The notes under the pieces: generated by a model
Database searches by the model: none
Told to the model about the DNA's origin: nothing
The model's input: only the letters and a program-made list of their open reading frames with translations
Part shown: positions 1 to 7,132 of the stretch, piece after piece
Layout of the letters: every line of letters starts with the position of its first letter
How positions within the stretch are numbered: position 1 is the first letter of the stretch
Translations under genes and position numbers: made by a program
NCBI GenBank assembly: GCA_038063195.1
Contig: JBBTVO010000006.1
Coordinates: forward strand, 1 to 28,954
Direction: 5' to 3'
Length of the DNA stretch: 28,954 bases
Origin: JBBTVO01 sp038063195
GTDB taxonomy: Bacteria > Patescibacteriota > Microgenomatia > Levybacterales > UBA12049

Positions 1-823
1 CGTTTTTTCCGAAATAAGTTTGGGAGGCTGCTTCAACTCCCCAGGCGCTTCCTCCGTATGGAATTTCATTAAGATACATTTCAAGAATTTGGGATTTCGT
101 ATAAATTTTCTCAGCCCAGAAAGCAAGAATTATTTCTTTTATTTTTCTTGAGATGCTAATTTGGGGTGTAAGAAGCTCTGATTTTATAAGCTGCTGAGTG
201 ATTGTAGAGCCACCCTGAATTGGCTTGCCTGATATATTTGCAACTGCAGATCTTGCAATAGCCTCTATGTCAAAGCCGGGGTTTGTATAAAATCCTTTAT
301 CTTCAATCGCAATTGAAGCTTCCTGAAGAGCTTGCGGAATATCAGAAATAGGAACAAAGGTTCTGTTTTGATTCGCGTAAATCTGATAGAGAAGCTCGCC
401 ATTTCGGTCATAAATTTTGGTGGTCAAGGCGGAATCGGCAAGAGCCAAAGTATGGGGGCTTGGAAGGTCCTGAATAAAAATAAGAAATAGAAGAGGAGTA
501 AATATGAAAATTGCGGAAAAAATAAAGCCAAGAATGAAATATCTTACTTTTATCCAAAAAGTGGAGAAAGGAAAAATCTTTATTTTCTTTACTTTTTTAC
601 GTTTTACTTTTGGAGTTTTCTTCGGAAGATTGATCCTGAAATTTGTAAGAGATGAAAATCCTTTTTTTGTTTTTTCCAGAGTTTTTAACAAAAAGCTTAT
701 TAACCAACCGAAAATTATTCTTGGCAGGAAATAAAAAAATAACCTTACCAGATATAAAACTATATCTCCGATAAAGATTAAAAGCTTTACTATAAATATT
801 GCAATAATTGACGTAATATCCAT
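1..823 (-). CDS. Class A penicillin-binding protein, N-terminal part (cut by window edge)
   Basis: This is the N-terminal 274 codons of a bifunctional peptidoglycan synthase; the rest lies beyond base 1. My translation shows a very hydrophobic stretch at about residues 5-50, a Lys/Arg-rich linker at about 65-90, a further membrane segment at about 95-117, and then a GT51 transglycosylase domain. The GT51 domain carries IAIEDKGF (catalytic Glu), IQGGSTITQQL and KSQILEMYLNEIPYGG, all family hallmarks. It would polymerise lipid II on the outer face of the membrane. Compared with its paralogue at 4919-7090 it has an additional N-terminal membrane hairpin. The ATG at 823 is the first in a frame open to the window edge, and no Shine-Dalgarno sequence precedes it. 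The transpeptidase domain is expected but not visible here. Confidence 0.9.
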   Translation of the reverse strand, partial: MDITSIIAIFIVKLLIFIGDIVLYLVRLFFYFLPRIIFGWLISFLLKTLEKTKKGFSSLTNFRINLPKKTPKVKRKKVKKIKIFPFSTFWIKVRYFILGFIFSAIFIFTPLLFLIFIQDLPSPHTLALADSALTTKIYDRNGELLYQIYANQNRTFVPISDIPQALQEASIAIEDKGFYTNPGFDIEAIARSAVANISGKPIQGGSTITQQLIKSELLTPQISISRKIKEIILAFWAEKIYTKSQILEMYLNEIPYGGSAWGVEAASQTYFGKN

Positions 824-1007
824 AATACCGCGGCAGGGGAAAAGTATAGCGGATTATACTATAGGTGGGCTTTAGTTGAAAGAGGCAATTTTATGGATTA
901 GGTGAATTGGAAGAAATCAAAACCTTTTTCCTCGCCCAGTCGACAACTTAATCTATACCAGCTTTATGTCGATTCACTCGTTGGCAATTCTTTCTTGACT
1001 TTGTTTC

Positions 1008-1049
1008 TTGACATTTGTAAGACAATGCATTACTCTACAATTGTAGAAT
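1008..1049 (+). promoter_or_regulatory. Promoter and palindromic operator of the BrnT/BrnA-like operon
   Basis: A perfect 14-base palindrome, TCTACAATTGTAGA, occupies 1034-1047. It overlaps a -10-like TAGAAT at 1044-1049 that ends six bases before the ATG at 1056. A TTGACA at 1008-1013 lies too far from that -10 but is 17 bases from TACTCT (1031-1036), so the exact promoter is uncertain. A palindrome over the promoter is the usual site for autorepression by a ribbon-helix-helix antitoxin; that role is inferred. Confidence 0.55.
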
Positions 1050-1055
1050 ATCCCT

Positions 1056-1355
1056 ATGGATATTGAGATAGACGAACTTATTATTGAGGAAGATAGACCT
1101 TCGCATATTGCAAGACATAATGTTACCGTTAATGAAGTGGCAGAAGTGGTGAAAGGAGATTATGTTTTTATTCGAGGGAAACATAATCGTTGGGTGTTAA
1201 TTGGTCTAACGAAGAAAGGAAAGATGCTAGCGATTGTTATTGGAGCAAGGGAAAAGAAGAATACATATGGATTAGTTACTGCCCGGCCAGCTCATAGGAA
1301 AGAGCAACACTTTTACTATGAATTAGAACAAACGCAAGGAGGTGATAGAGCATGA
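1056..1355 (+). CDS. BrnT-like (DUF4258-type) toxin
   Basis: This 99-aa protein has the look of the BrnT/RelE-fold ribonuclease toxins. It has an N-terminal HIARHNVTVNEV segment matching the family's 'KHGVSFEEA' region, a central beta-rich part (RWVLIGLTKKGKMLAIVIGA), and a C-terminal TARPAHRKEQHFYYE matching the typical 'SARPATRKERRRYYE' ending. Such toxins cleave RNA and halt translation until neutralised by a partner antitoxin. It overlaps the following antitoxin gene by four bases, the standard BrnT-then-BrnA order. The start codon lies six bases after a -10-like box, suggesting leaderless translation. Toxicity is not shown by sequence. Confidence 0.75.
   Translation: MDIEIDELIIEEDRPSHIARHNVTVNEVAEVVKGDYVFIRGKHNRWVLIGLTKKGKMLAIVIGAREKKNTYGLVTARPAHRKEQHFYYELEQTQGGDRA
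1336..1346 (+). promoter_or_regulatory. Perfect Shine-Dalgarno sequence for the antitoxin gene
   Basis: AAGGAGGTGAT at 1336-1346 matches the standard anti-Shine-Dalgarno over 11 bases and lies five bases before the ATG at 1352, inside the end of the toxin gene. It would favour high antitoxin synthesis relative to the toxin. It also suggests the organism's 16S rRNA has kept a normal 3' end. Confidence 0.8.
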
Positions 1356-1627
1356 AAATAACAAAGACTAAACAAAAAATTACAAGACCGATGCCACCAT
1401 TTAAGACACTTAAGGAGGAGGCAAATTTTTGGGATACTCATGATGCTGTGGATGATATAGATGAGGGGACGATAGTTGGTTTTCATAAAGCAAATAAAAC
1501 AGGAACACTGACGATTCGTTTTGACGAAAAAGATTTACAAACCCTTCGGGAAGAAGCGTTTAATAAAGGCATTGGCCCCACAACTCTTGCCCGCATGTGG
1601 CTGAAAGAACGTATTTCAGCCAGATAG
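1352..1627 (+). CDS. BrnA/CopG-like antitoxin
   Basis: This 91-aa protein carries EEANFWDTHDAVDD, the family's N-terminal 'EEREFWDTHD' signature. A C-terminal ribbon-helix-helix region follows (TLTIRFDEKDLQTLREEAFNKGIGPTTLARMWLKERI), as in BrnA and PF12441-type CopG antitoxins. The RHH half would bind the palindrome upstream of the operon and the N-terminal half would mask the toxin. The start is fixed by the strong Shine-Dalgarno at 1336-1346 and the four-base overlap with the toxin gene. Family membership is clear; DNA binding to the 1034-1047 site is inferred. Confidence 0.8.
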   Translation: MKITKTKQKITRPMPPFKTLKEEANFWDTHDAVDDIDEGTIVGFHKANKTGTLTIRFDEKDLQTLREEAFNKGIGPTTLARMWLKERISAR

Positions 1628-1637
1628 AGGAGCATTT

Positions 1638-1700
1638 ATGAACTTTAAACGTCATAAATCAAGAACGAAAGTGCGTTGTACGTCTGTAGTGGATTCATAG
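1638..1700 (+). pseudogene. 20-codon ORF with Shine-Dalgarno, possible truncated gene
   Basis: AGAGGAG at 1626-1632 precedes an ATG at 1638 that opens a 20-codon frame beginning MNFKRHKSRTKVRCT and ending at TAG 1700. The good ribosome site and the position just behind the antitoxin stop suggest the 5' end of a third operon gene whose remainder was lost when the convergent 252-aa gene arrived. The basic start followed by a lone Cys resembles small Cys-containing proteins of CPR genomes, from memory only. It may equally be noise. Confidence 0.25.
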
Positions 1701-2453
1701 ATAACTTTCGTAAAGTGCTTTTTGGAAAACGTATAAACCTGGCTGTGTTGTGCGAAATCGAACAATCTCGGCATCCCACTTTTTTCCCTTCTCTTCAATC
1801 TCAACACATCCAAACAAAACAAGATTTCTTCTAAAAAGAACATGGCGAATTTCAGATTTTAATTCTTCTTCAGGAGTAGCATATGGGTAATCTTCAAAAT
1901 ATGGTGTGAAGTTAAAATATAAATTGACCGATTTGCAAAATTCACTATAGTCAAGCCAATTTGCCCCTTTATTTAAAAGGGCGTGCCAGATACTTTCTTG
2001 AACGTCCTGAAGCCGCTGGGTAAATGAGATTCCGTATATTTCCCTTGTTGGAGTAAAATAATCCCAATTGACTTGATGCCAGTAGTGTAAAACCATTTCT
2101 TTAAATTGTTCGAGTGGTGATAAATTTCTTAAAAATTCCTTGCCATTCTTTGTAATAGATAGGGCGCTTTTATTTTTATACGTTAGGCGCATAACTTTTG
2201 CGATTATTTTTATTTGGTGAAGAAATTGGATTTGTGGTTCTGTCGTTATTTTCCATCCAAAGTGTTTATATTCTTCAAATACTTCTTGTTCTTTAAACCG
2301 TTTGCTCAATTCGTGGATGTCTTTTAAGGAAATGTTTCCAGTAGCTGTTAGTTTAATTGGTTTTTCTTCAAGATATTTAAGGTAGATTATGAAATCATGG
2401 AAAAAAGGAATCGAATTAACTTCAGCGTTAGTTACTGCAAGTTCATTTTTCAT
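1695..2453 (-). CDS. Uncharacterised 252-aa cytoplasmic protein
   Basis: I do not recognise a function. The protein has no signal peptide or membrane segment. It opens with NSIPFFHDFIIYLKYLEEKPIKLT followed by KDIHELSKRF, and a further helical segment reads LRLTYKNKSALSITKNGKEFL-like, which suggests one or two winged-helix modules. The C-terminal part is rich in aromatic residues (YFNFTPYFEDYPY). It resembles a family of lone helical proteins seen in many prokaryotic genomes. The ATG at 2453 sits six bases behind a perfect extended -10, so it is probably translated from a leaderless mRNA. It converges on the toxin-antitoxin operon and may be part of a mobile or defence cargo, but nothing shows this directly. 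Confidence 0.7.
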   Translation of the reverse strand: MKNELAVTNAEVNSIPFFHDFIIYLKYLEEKPIKLTATGNISLKDIHELSKRFKEQEVFEEYKHFGWKITTEPQIQFLHQIKIIAKVMRLTYKNKSALSITKNGKEFLRNLSPLEQFKEMVLHYWHQVNWDYFTPTREIYGISFTQRLQDVQESIWHALLNKGANWLDYSEFCKSVNLYFNFTPYFEDYPYATPEEELKSEIRHVLFRRNLVLFGCVEIEEKGKKWDAEIVRFRTTQPGLYVFQKALYESYL

Positions 2454-2459
2454 GAAGCT

Positions 2460-2468
2460 ATTATATCA
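2460..2468 (-). promoter_or_regulatory. Extended -10 promoter of the 252-aa gene
   Basis: Read on the minus strand, TGATATAAT is a perfect extended -10 (TGn plus TATAAT at 2465-2460). Six bases separate it from the ATG at 2453, so transcription should start at or next to the start codon. No good -35 box is visible, as is usual with extended -10 promoters. Confidence 0.65.
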
Positions 2469-2536
2469 GAGGCGCGAATTATCCATGAGTAAATGATGAT
2501 TTTATAGTGCGATTCCTAGTGAGGCAAATCGATATA

Positions 2537-2565
2537 TTGACAGAATTTTATAAAGAAAGTATAGT
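2537..2565 (+). promoter_or_regulatory. Consensus-like promoter giving a leaderless mRNA
   Basis: TTGACA (2537-2542), a 17-base spacer and TATAGT (2560-2565) form a near-consensus sigma-70-type promoter. The ATG at 2572 is six bases after the -10 box, where transcription is expected to begin, and there is no room for a Shine-Dalgarno. Confidence 0.8.
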
Positions 2566-2571
2566 GACTTT

Positions 2572-2763
2572 ATGTTAACTAAAAACGATTTACAACAAAT
2601 TAGAGGAATTGTAAAAGGAGAAGTTGGAGTTATTGATCAAAAACTTGATAAAGTCCAGGAAGACATTTCTGAAATTCTTTCTGAAGTAATTGGACATCAC
2701 GATAAATTAGAAAAGCGTGTTGATTTTATCGAGGAGCATCTTGATCTGCCTAAGCCACAATAA
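2572..2763 (+). CDS. Small coiled-coil protein (63 aa)
   Basis: This is a 63-residue, highly charged, fully helical protein. Heptad-like spacing of hydrophobic residues (GVIDQKLDKVQEDISEILSE, then HHDKLEKRVDFIEEHL) predicts a continuous coiled coil and therefore oligomerisation. Short proteins of this type are common in CPR genomes, and I know of no assigned role. It has its own strong promoter and appears monocistronic. It could also be an antitoxin-like or structural adaptor; nothing in the sequence decides between these. Confidence 0.65.
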   Translation: MLTKNDLQQIRGIVKGEVGVIDQKLDKVQEDISEILSEVIGHHDKLEKRVDFIEEHLDLPKPQ

Positions 2764-2851
2764 AGATTGACATCAGTAAAAATTTCTAACTCCAAGCAGG
2801 GTATTTCCAAAAAGATCGATCTGATAAGCTAAAAACCTTATGTTGCTTACC

Positions 2852-2898
2852 TCTTCGAGCATGAGTCTCAGAGCCGAATGCCTGAGCAGAGTCGAAGA
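2852..2898. repeat. REP-like palindromic element
   Basis: TCTTCGA (2852-2858) pairs with TCGAAGA (2892-2898), and an inner CTCAG (2867-2871) pairs with CTGAG (2882-2886), giving an interrupted hairpin. The core (GCCGAATGCCTGAGC) resembles the bases at 16677-16696 read on the opposite strand. This looks like one copy of a dispersed repeat between the coiled-coil gene and the convergent excalibur gene. Confidence 0.5.
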
Positions 2899-2944
2899 AT
2901 AACCCATCCTTTTCAAAAATCCCCCCAAGCTTTAGAAAGAATAT

Positions 2945-3532
2945 TTAATTTTGGCAATGAAGAGGAGCACTATCGCAGGCTGTTCCGTCATGGTCTGCAT
3001 CTCTTGCGCTACATCCGCAAGAATTTAATTGATACTGCGCTTCTGCGCAAGATGAAATTTCTGGGCATGTTTTACTGCAGTTACATGCCCATCCACCAAC
3101 TGAAGGTTGTGATTGAATTTGCGGTGGGGAAGTTGGGATAGGAGTATATGTTGGGATATAAGGTTTTGTAGTTGGGGAAGCGGATGGAATAAATGTTGTT
3201 GGAATTGGTGTATTTGTGGGAATAAAAATAGTTGGAGTGGGCATTTGAGTTGGAGTTAAAGAAATAGTTGGAGTGGGCGTAAATATTGGGGTAGGAGAAT
3301 TGGTTGGTAAATTAGTCGTTTCCGTTCCTTTTACATCCAAAACATTTTGTGTTGAATTTGGAGCAGTGATTCCTGTTAGTGTAAATAAAAGTAATGTTAA
3401 GCCTCCAAAAATAAATGCATTTTTCTTTCTAGTTGTGTTTTTAATAAATTTTTGAAAAAGTGCAGGTTTAAAAATACTTATGGGCAAAAGTATTAAAAAC
3501 GCTAAAAATAAAAGTCCAAAAACATCTTGCAT
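2945..3532 (-). CDS. Membrane protein with Pro/Thr linker and C-terminal excalibur domain
   Basis: This 195-aa protein has two N-terminal membrane segments (about 4-22 and 38-56), a long Pro/Thr/Ser-rich linker (about 70-145, with TPTPT- and IPT-type repeats) and a Cys-rich C-terminus. The C-terminus shows the excalibur pattern: CSKTCPEISSCAEA, then CGCSARDADHDGTAC with the Asp-rich calcium loop. Excalibur domains bind calcium and are found on extracellular nucleases and other surface proteins. Here no nuclease is attached, so the protein would display the domain on a stalk at the cell surface. It lies downstream of the 58-aa gene on the same strand. Function beyond surface calcium binding is unknown. 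Confidence 0.75.
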   Translation of the reverse strand: MQDVFGLLFLAFLILLPISIFKPALFQKFIKNTTRKKNAFIFGGLTLLLFTLTGITAPNSTQNVLDVKGTETTNLPTNSPTPIFTPTPTISLTPTQMPTPTIFIPTNTPIPTTFIPSASPTTKPYIPTYTPIPTSPPQIQSQPSVGGWACNCSKTCPEISSCAEAQYQLNSCGCSARDADHDGTACDSAPLHCQN

Positions 3533-3558
3533 ATTTTGGGGCAGAAGTTGTTGATGGG

Positions 3559-3586
3559 ATTATACACCTCTTACAATAAAAATCAA
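3559..3586 (-). promoter_or_regulatory. Promoter of the excalibur-domain gene
   Basis: On the minus strand, TTGATT (3586-3581), a 16-base spacer and a perfect TATAAT (3564-3559) lie upstream of the ATG at 3532. The predicted start near 3552 leaves a leader of about 20 bases without an obvious Shine-Dalgarno. Confidence 0.6.
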
Positions 3587-3654
3587 ATTTGATTTCTTAG
3601 CCACAAAATTGCTTTATTTTTACCCCCTTCCTTTTCCCAAGTTTATTCCTCAAA

Positions 3655-3831
3655 TTATCTATCTTCCCATGAAAAACTACAATCACGGCAGACATTAAGC
3701 GTTTTGGGTTGTTTCCCTGCACCAAACCAGACGATTGTACTTGCCGCCATGTATTTAGACCAAAGTCCAGGCTTAACCTTATTCAAATTTGTGCTGTCAC
3801 ATTTTGGACATTTTTTCTTACCAAAAAACAT
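3655..3831 (-). CDS. 58-aa zinc-ribbon protein
   Basis: This short gene encodes 58 residues beginning MFFGKKKCPKC. Two Cys pairs, CPKC near residues 8-11 and CRDC near 48-51, have the spacing of a small zinc ribbon, and the centre is hydrophobic (MAASTIVWFGAG). AAGGAG ends seven bases before the ATG and lies directly behind the stop codon of the 332-aa gene at 3841, so the two are probably cotranscribed and translationally coupled. Paired CxxC ribbons often bind nucleic acid or act in protein contacts. No specific role can be assigned. Confidence 0.75.
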   Translation of the reverse strand: MFFGKKKCPKCDSTNLNKVKPGLWSKYMAASTIVWFGAGKQPKTLNVCRDCSFSWEDR

Positions 3832-3840
3832 AAGTACTCC

Positions 3841-4839
3841 TTATTTAAAATCCATCCATTCGGGTTCATCATCTATCATTAGTTGCTGTAAATCTCCTTT
3901 TGCAATACAATTGCTATCATGAAATGTCAAAACAAAAAGCCTCAAGGTTCCATATTCGGGTAATACCATACTTCTGTCTTGTTCGGCAAGTGCCTTGATC
4001 ACTTTAAAGTCGTTTAATATTAAGTTCTTGTCTGAACTCTTAACACCTCCTGTAATAGAAGGGTACATTAGACTTAACTGAACGGCTGGACTTTCGGGGT
4101 TTACGTCAACAATTTGATCTGATTCAAATTCGGTGCAAAGCTCACCATTAACCCTACCTTGCTTTCGTAAAGCTTCAACCTTATCGTAAAATTCCACACC
4201 CTTTGGGGTGCTTCCCTTAACAATCTTTCTTTGAGGTGACAGAATTGGAGGCTCAATCATATAATCGAATGTGTTTCCTTCGGTATCGTATGTTGCTATA
4301 AGATGTTTTTCTAGTTCTCCCCCAACTGCAAAGAATGTAGGATTATTCTTTTCCCATTTCTTTTGGTCTATTTCACTTAACAAATCAAATGTAAAAGCTT
4401 TGTTTGCTGTAACAGTACCATCAAAAATACTTATTGAACAACTTTTCGGACATTCGTTCGTTTTAATGGTATTTGCCAATGATTTTACTTTGGCCTCTTG
4501 TAAGCTTAACGAGGGGCTGATTACCACATACAAACTGTTATATGGTTTATTTTGGGCATCAAGTAAAATAACACATTTAGTGACTGTGTATGTGCTTGTT
4601 GTTTTGGTAGGACATACCGATATTTGCTTAGCGGCTCCTTTTCCAGCTGGCGTTGGGATAGGCGTGGAGCTAGAAGCTATATCCTTACTTGCTTTATATC
4701 CTGATTTAAAACTTTCTTGACCTTGAGGGGTAATGGCTCCAATAATTGCAGATAGAATAAAAAGTCCAACAAAGATAGTTATTAGTTTACTCCACCAACC
4801 CCTTTGCCAAAAACTCAAGATAGGATTTTTGTTTTCCAT
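3841..4839 (-). CDS. Membrane-anchored exported protein of unknown function
   Basis: This 332-aa protein has a short cytoplasmic start, one membrane segment at about residues 17-37 (KLITIFVGLFILSAIIGAI), a Ser/Thr/Pro linker (SSSTPIPTPAGK) and a soluble domain expected outside the cell. The domain has several Cys residues that could form disulfides (CPTKTTSTYTVTKC and NECPKSC). I recognise no catalytic motif. It is followed after nine bases by the zinc-ribbon gene, giving a two-gene unit between the two penicillin-binding protein genes. A role at the envelope is plausible from topology and location only. Confidence 0.7.
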   Translation of the reverse strand: MENKNPILSFWQRGWWSKLITIFVGLFILSAIIGAITPQGQESFKSGYKASKDIASSSTPIPTPAGKGAAKQISVCPTKTTSTYTVTKCVILLDAQNKPYNSLYVVISPSLSLQEAKVKSLANTIKTNECPKSCSISIFDGTVTANKAFTFDLLSEIDQKKWEKNNPTFFAVGGELEKHLIATYDTEGNTFDYMIEPPILSPQRKIVKGSTPKGVEFYDKVEALRKQGRVNGELCTEFESDQIVDVNPESPAVQLSLMYPSITGGVKSSDKNLILNDFKVIKALAEQDRSMVLPEYGTLRLFVLTFHDSNCIAKGDLQQLMIDDEPEWMDFK

Positions 4840-4884
4840 ACGGCTAAGTATTTATACAGACTTTACAACAAACTCTACAGATAA

Positions 4885-4900
4885 TCAAGCGTGAGCTTGA
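4885..4900. other. Small hairpin between minus-strand genes
   Basis: TCAAGC and GCTTGA form a six-base-pair stem around the loop GTGA in the 79-base gap between the PBP stop and the next gene start. There is no T-tract on either side, so a terminator role is doubtful. Confidence 0.3.
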
Positions 4901-4918
4901 AGCTAAATATAGAGGCAG

Positions 4919-7090
4919 TTAGGGAGTAGGAGTTGGTGAAAGATTGGGATGAGCGCATGTTAAGCAGTAACTGTCTCCGGTAGCATCTTTTACAATTGTT
5001 TGATTCTTAACCTCCGTATTTGGATCTCCTTCTTTTGCCTGCTCCTGTGTGTCTTTATTGACGAAAACGTCCTGATTTAAGATTTGCGCTCCTGATTTTG
5101 ATGCTGATTCAGTCCCTGCTATAAAGTATTCAAAGCGTGTGCTACAAGGATTGCCTTTTCCGGAAATTAAACCGGTGTCTGTGCATACTGCTTTTTGAAT
5201 AACACCAACCGGCCTTTGGAATGGCTCGGGACGTTTTCCCAAAAGAAGCTGTGCCATAATATCATGCCAGATGGGAGCTGCTCCTGTCACACCCGATACG
5301 AGTCCTCTCATTGGCGTATTATCATTATTGCCCACCCAAACAGCCACAACATAAGAAGGTGTGTACCCAATTGTCCAGTTGTCCCTGAAGTCGTTTGTCG
5401 TACCTGTTTTTACGGCAACAGGCATAATACCAATTCGAAGTGCAGAATTAATTCCAAATGATGCTGATCTTGCCTGATTATCAGATAAAATATCTGAAAT
5501 TATAAAAGAAACACCTTCTGGTATTACTTTTTTACCAAAAATCGGTGACTCGGGAGGCTTATATTCTTCAAGAATTTTTCCATTGCCGTTTGTGACTTTT
5601 AAAATAGGATGAAGATTTATTTTGTATCCATTGTTTGCAAACACTCCATATGCGGTTGCCATATCAAGCATGGTAACTTCTCCTCCCCCGAGAGTAAGAG
5701 ATAAGCCGTACTTATCTGCACTTCCGAAACTCTCAATTCCCATAGCAGATGCGGTATCAAGCATTGACTGAACGCCGTTCAGCTTAAGCATCTTAACAGC
5801 AGGGATATTTATAGAATTTGCCAATGCTTGTCTCATTTGGATAATCCCGCGGAATCTCCCGTCGTAATTAACAGGACAATAAGGTGCCTGTCCGGGATTG
5901 GGAAAACAAATCTTCTGATCTATAAAAGGTGTTGCAGCAGAGTAGCCTTTTATAAGGCCCGTTGCATAATTTATAGGCTTGATACTTGAACCGGGCTGAC
6001 GTTGGGCAATAGTTACATTTACGTTGCCATCCTGCTCTGTAGCAAAATAATCTTTACTTCCCACCATTGCCAGAATTTCTCCTGTAGAAGGTTTAGTCAC
6101 AACCGAAGCGCCGTTATATCTCACATTATCAAGCTCAGCAGAAACAGTAGCTTGAGCCATATTCTGAACTTTCATATCAAGAGAAGTTATTACCTTAAGC
6201 CCTCCTTCATTAACTGTCTTTTCCCCATATTTTTGAATAAGAAGGTCTTTTATATAAAGTACAAAATGGGGAGCTTTTATCGTATTTGAAAGATTTTTGT
6301 ATTTAAGAGGTTCTCGGGTTGCCTTATCATGTTCGCTTTTGCTTATATATTTCTCATCAAGCATCGCTCGAAGGACTTGCAGCTGCTGCCGTTTGGCAAG
6401 CTCAGGGCGAGAGCCGAAGGGAGAGTACGTAGTTGGAGCTTCAGGAAGGCCTGCAAGAAGCGCACTTTCTGAAAGTGTCAGGTCTTTTGCGCTCTTTCCG
6501 AAAAAAGTCTTTGCCGCGGTTTCTATCCCATAAGCAGTCCCTCCATATGGAGTTTGATTGAGATACATTTCAAGGATTTGCTTTTTGGAGTAAAGAGATT
6601 CGGTGGCAAAGGACAAAAGTATTTCTTTGACTTTCCGCAGTATTGTTCTCTCAGGGGAGAGCAGGCTATTTTTTACCAACTGCTGGGTGATGGTTGATCC
6701 GCCCTGGAGTGGCTTACCTGACAAGTTAGCAATGGTTGATCTGACTATCCCTCTTACATCAATTGGACCGTGCTTATAAAAATCTTTGTCCTCGATAGCA
6801 ATTGTTGCTTCCTGGACTCTCATGGGTACTTCGAAAAGCGGTATGAAAGTCTGGTTTTTACTGCCGTAGATTGTAAAAAGAATTTCTCCGTTTCTGTCAA
6901 AAATTTGAGTAGACTGGGAAACGCTGTTTTGGGAAAGTCTTGTTGGGGAAGGAAGGTCTTTTAAGATATAAATATAGAAAACAATAAAAGCGGCAAATAG
7001 TAAAATAAAAAGTGCTAAGAATCTTTTCTTAAAGAATTTTTTTATAAAATTCTTAACTTTTTTTGGTATCTTACTTCTGTTATCAAACAT
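4919..7090 (-). CDS. Class A penicillin-binding protein (PBP1A type)
   Basis: This complete 723-aa bifunctional peptidoglycan synthase has a basic cytoplasmic start, a membrane segment at about 24-44 and a GT51 domain at about 65-235. The GT51 domain carries catalytic E100 in AIEDKDFYKHG, GGSTITQQL at 130-138 and SKKQILEMYLNQTPYGG. The transpeptidase domain, at about 320-620, has all three motifs: SSIK (S368-K371), SIN (426-428) and KTGT (561-564). The C-terminal tail has scattered Cys residues and ends in PTPTP. It polymerises and crosslinks glycan strands outside the membrane. Its ATG is 42 bases from the divergent CvpA-CAP gene. It is a paralogue of the gene at 1-823. Confidence 0.97.
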   Translation of the reverse strand: MFDNRSKIPKKVKNFIKKFFKKRFLALFILLFAAFIVFYIYILKDLPSPTRLSQNSVSQSTQIFDRNGEILFTIYGSKNQTFIPLFEVPMRVQEATIAIEDKDFYKHGPIDVRGIVRSTIANLSGKPLQGGSTITQQLVKNSLLSPERTILRKVKEILLSFATESLYSKKQILEMYLNQTPYGGTAYGIETAAKTFFGKSAKDLTLSESALLAGLPEAPTTYSPFGSRPELAKRQQLQVLRAMLDEKYISKSEHDKATREPLKYKNLSNTIKAPHFVLYIKDLLIQKYGEKTVNEGGLKVITSLDMKVQNMAQATVSAELDNVRYNGASVVTKPSTGEILAMVGSKDYFATEQDGNVNVTIAQRQPGSSIKPINYATGLIKGYSAATPFIDQKICFPNPGQAPYCPVNYDGRFRGIIQMRQALANSINIPAVKMLKLNGVQSMLDTASAMGIESFGSADKYGLSLTLGGGEVTMLDMATAYGVFANNGYKINLHPILKVTNGNGKILEEYKPPESPIFGKKVIPEGVSFIISDILSDNQARSASFGINSALRIGIMPVAVKTGTTNDFRDNWTIGYTPSYVVAVWVGNNDNTPMRGLVSGVTGAAPIWHDIMAQLLLGKRPEPFQRPVGVIQKAVCTDTGLISGKGNPCSTRFEYFIAGTESASKSGAQILNQDVFVNKDTQEQAKEGDPNTEVKNQTIVKDATGDSYCLTCAHPNLSPTPTP

Positions 7091-7132
7091 AAAATATATG
7101 ATAACATTTAAAGTGTCGCATATACAATCATT

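Noticed and set aside
1008..1013. TTGACA as -35 of the TAGAAT box at 1044
   Set aside because: The spacing would be 30 bases. Only the weaker TACTCT box at 1031 fits, so the promoter of that operon is left uncertain.
2878..3141. 87-codon plus-strand frame
   Set aside because: Its start lies in a REP-like palindrome and most of it is antisense to the excalibur domain, whose Cys/Asp pattern is clearly coding on the other strand.
3150..3300. CRISPR-like short direct repeats
   Set aside because: The repeated GTTGGAGTGGG-type words are the codons of a Pro/Thr-rich linker in the excalibur gene. Spacing is irregular and there are no spacers or cas genes.
4271..4720. 149-codon plus-strand frame
   Set aside because: It is antisense to the membrane-anchored exported protein, with no promoter, ribosome site or domain.
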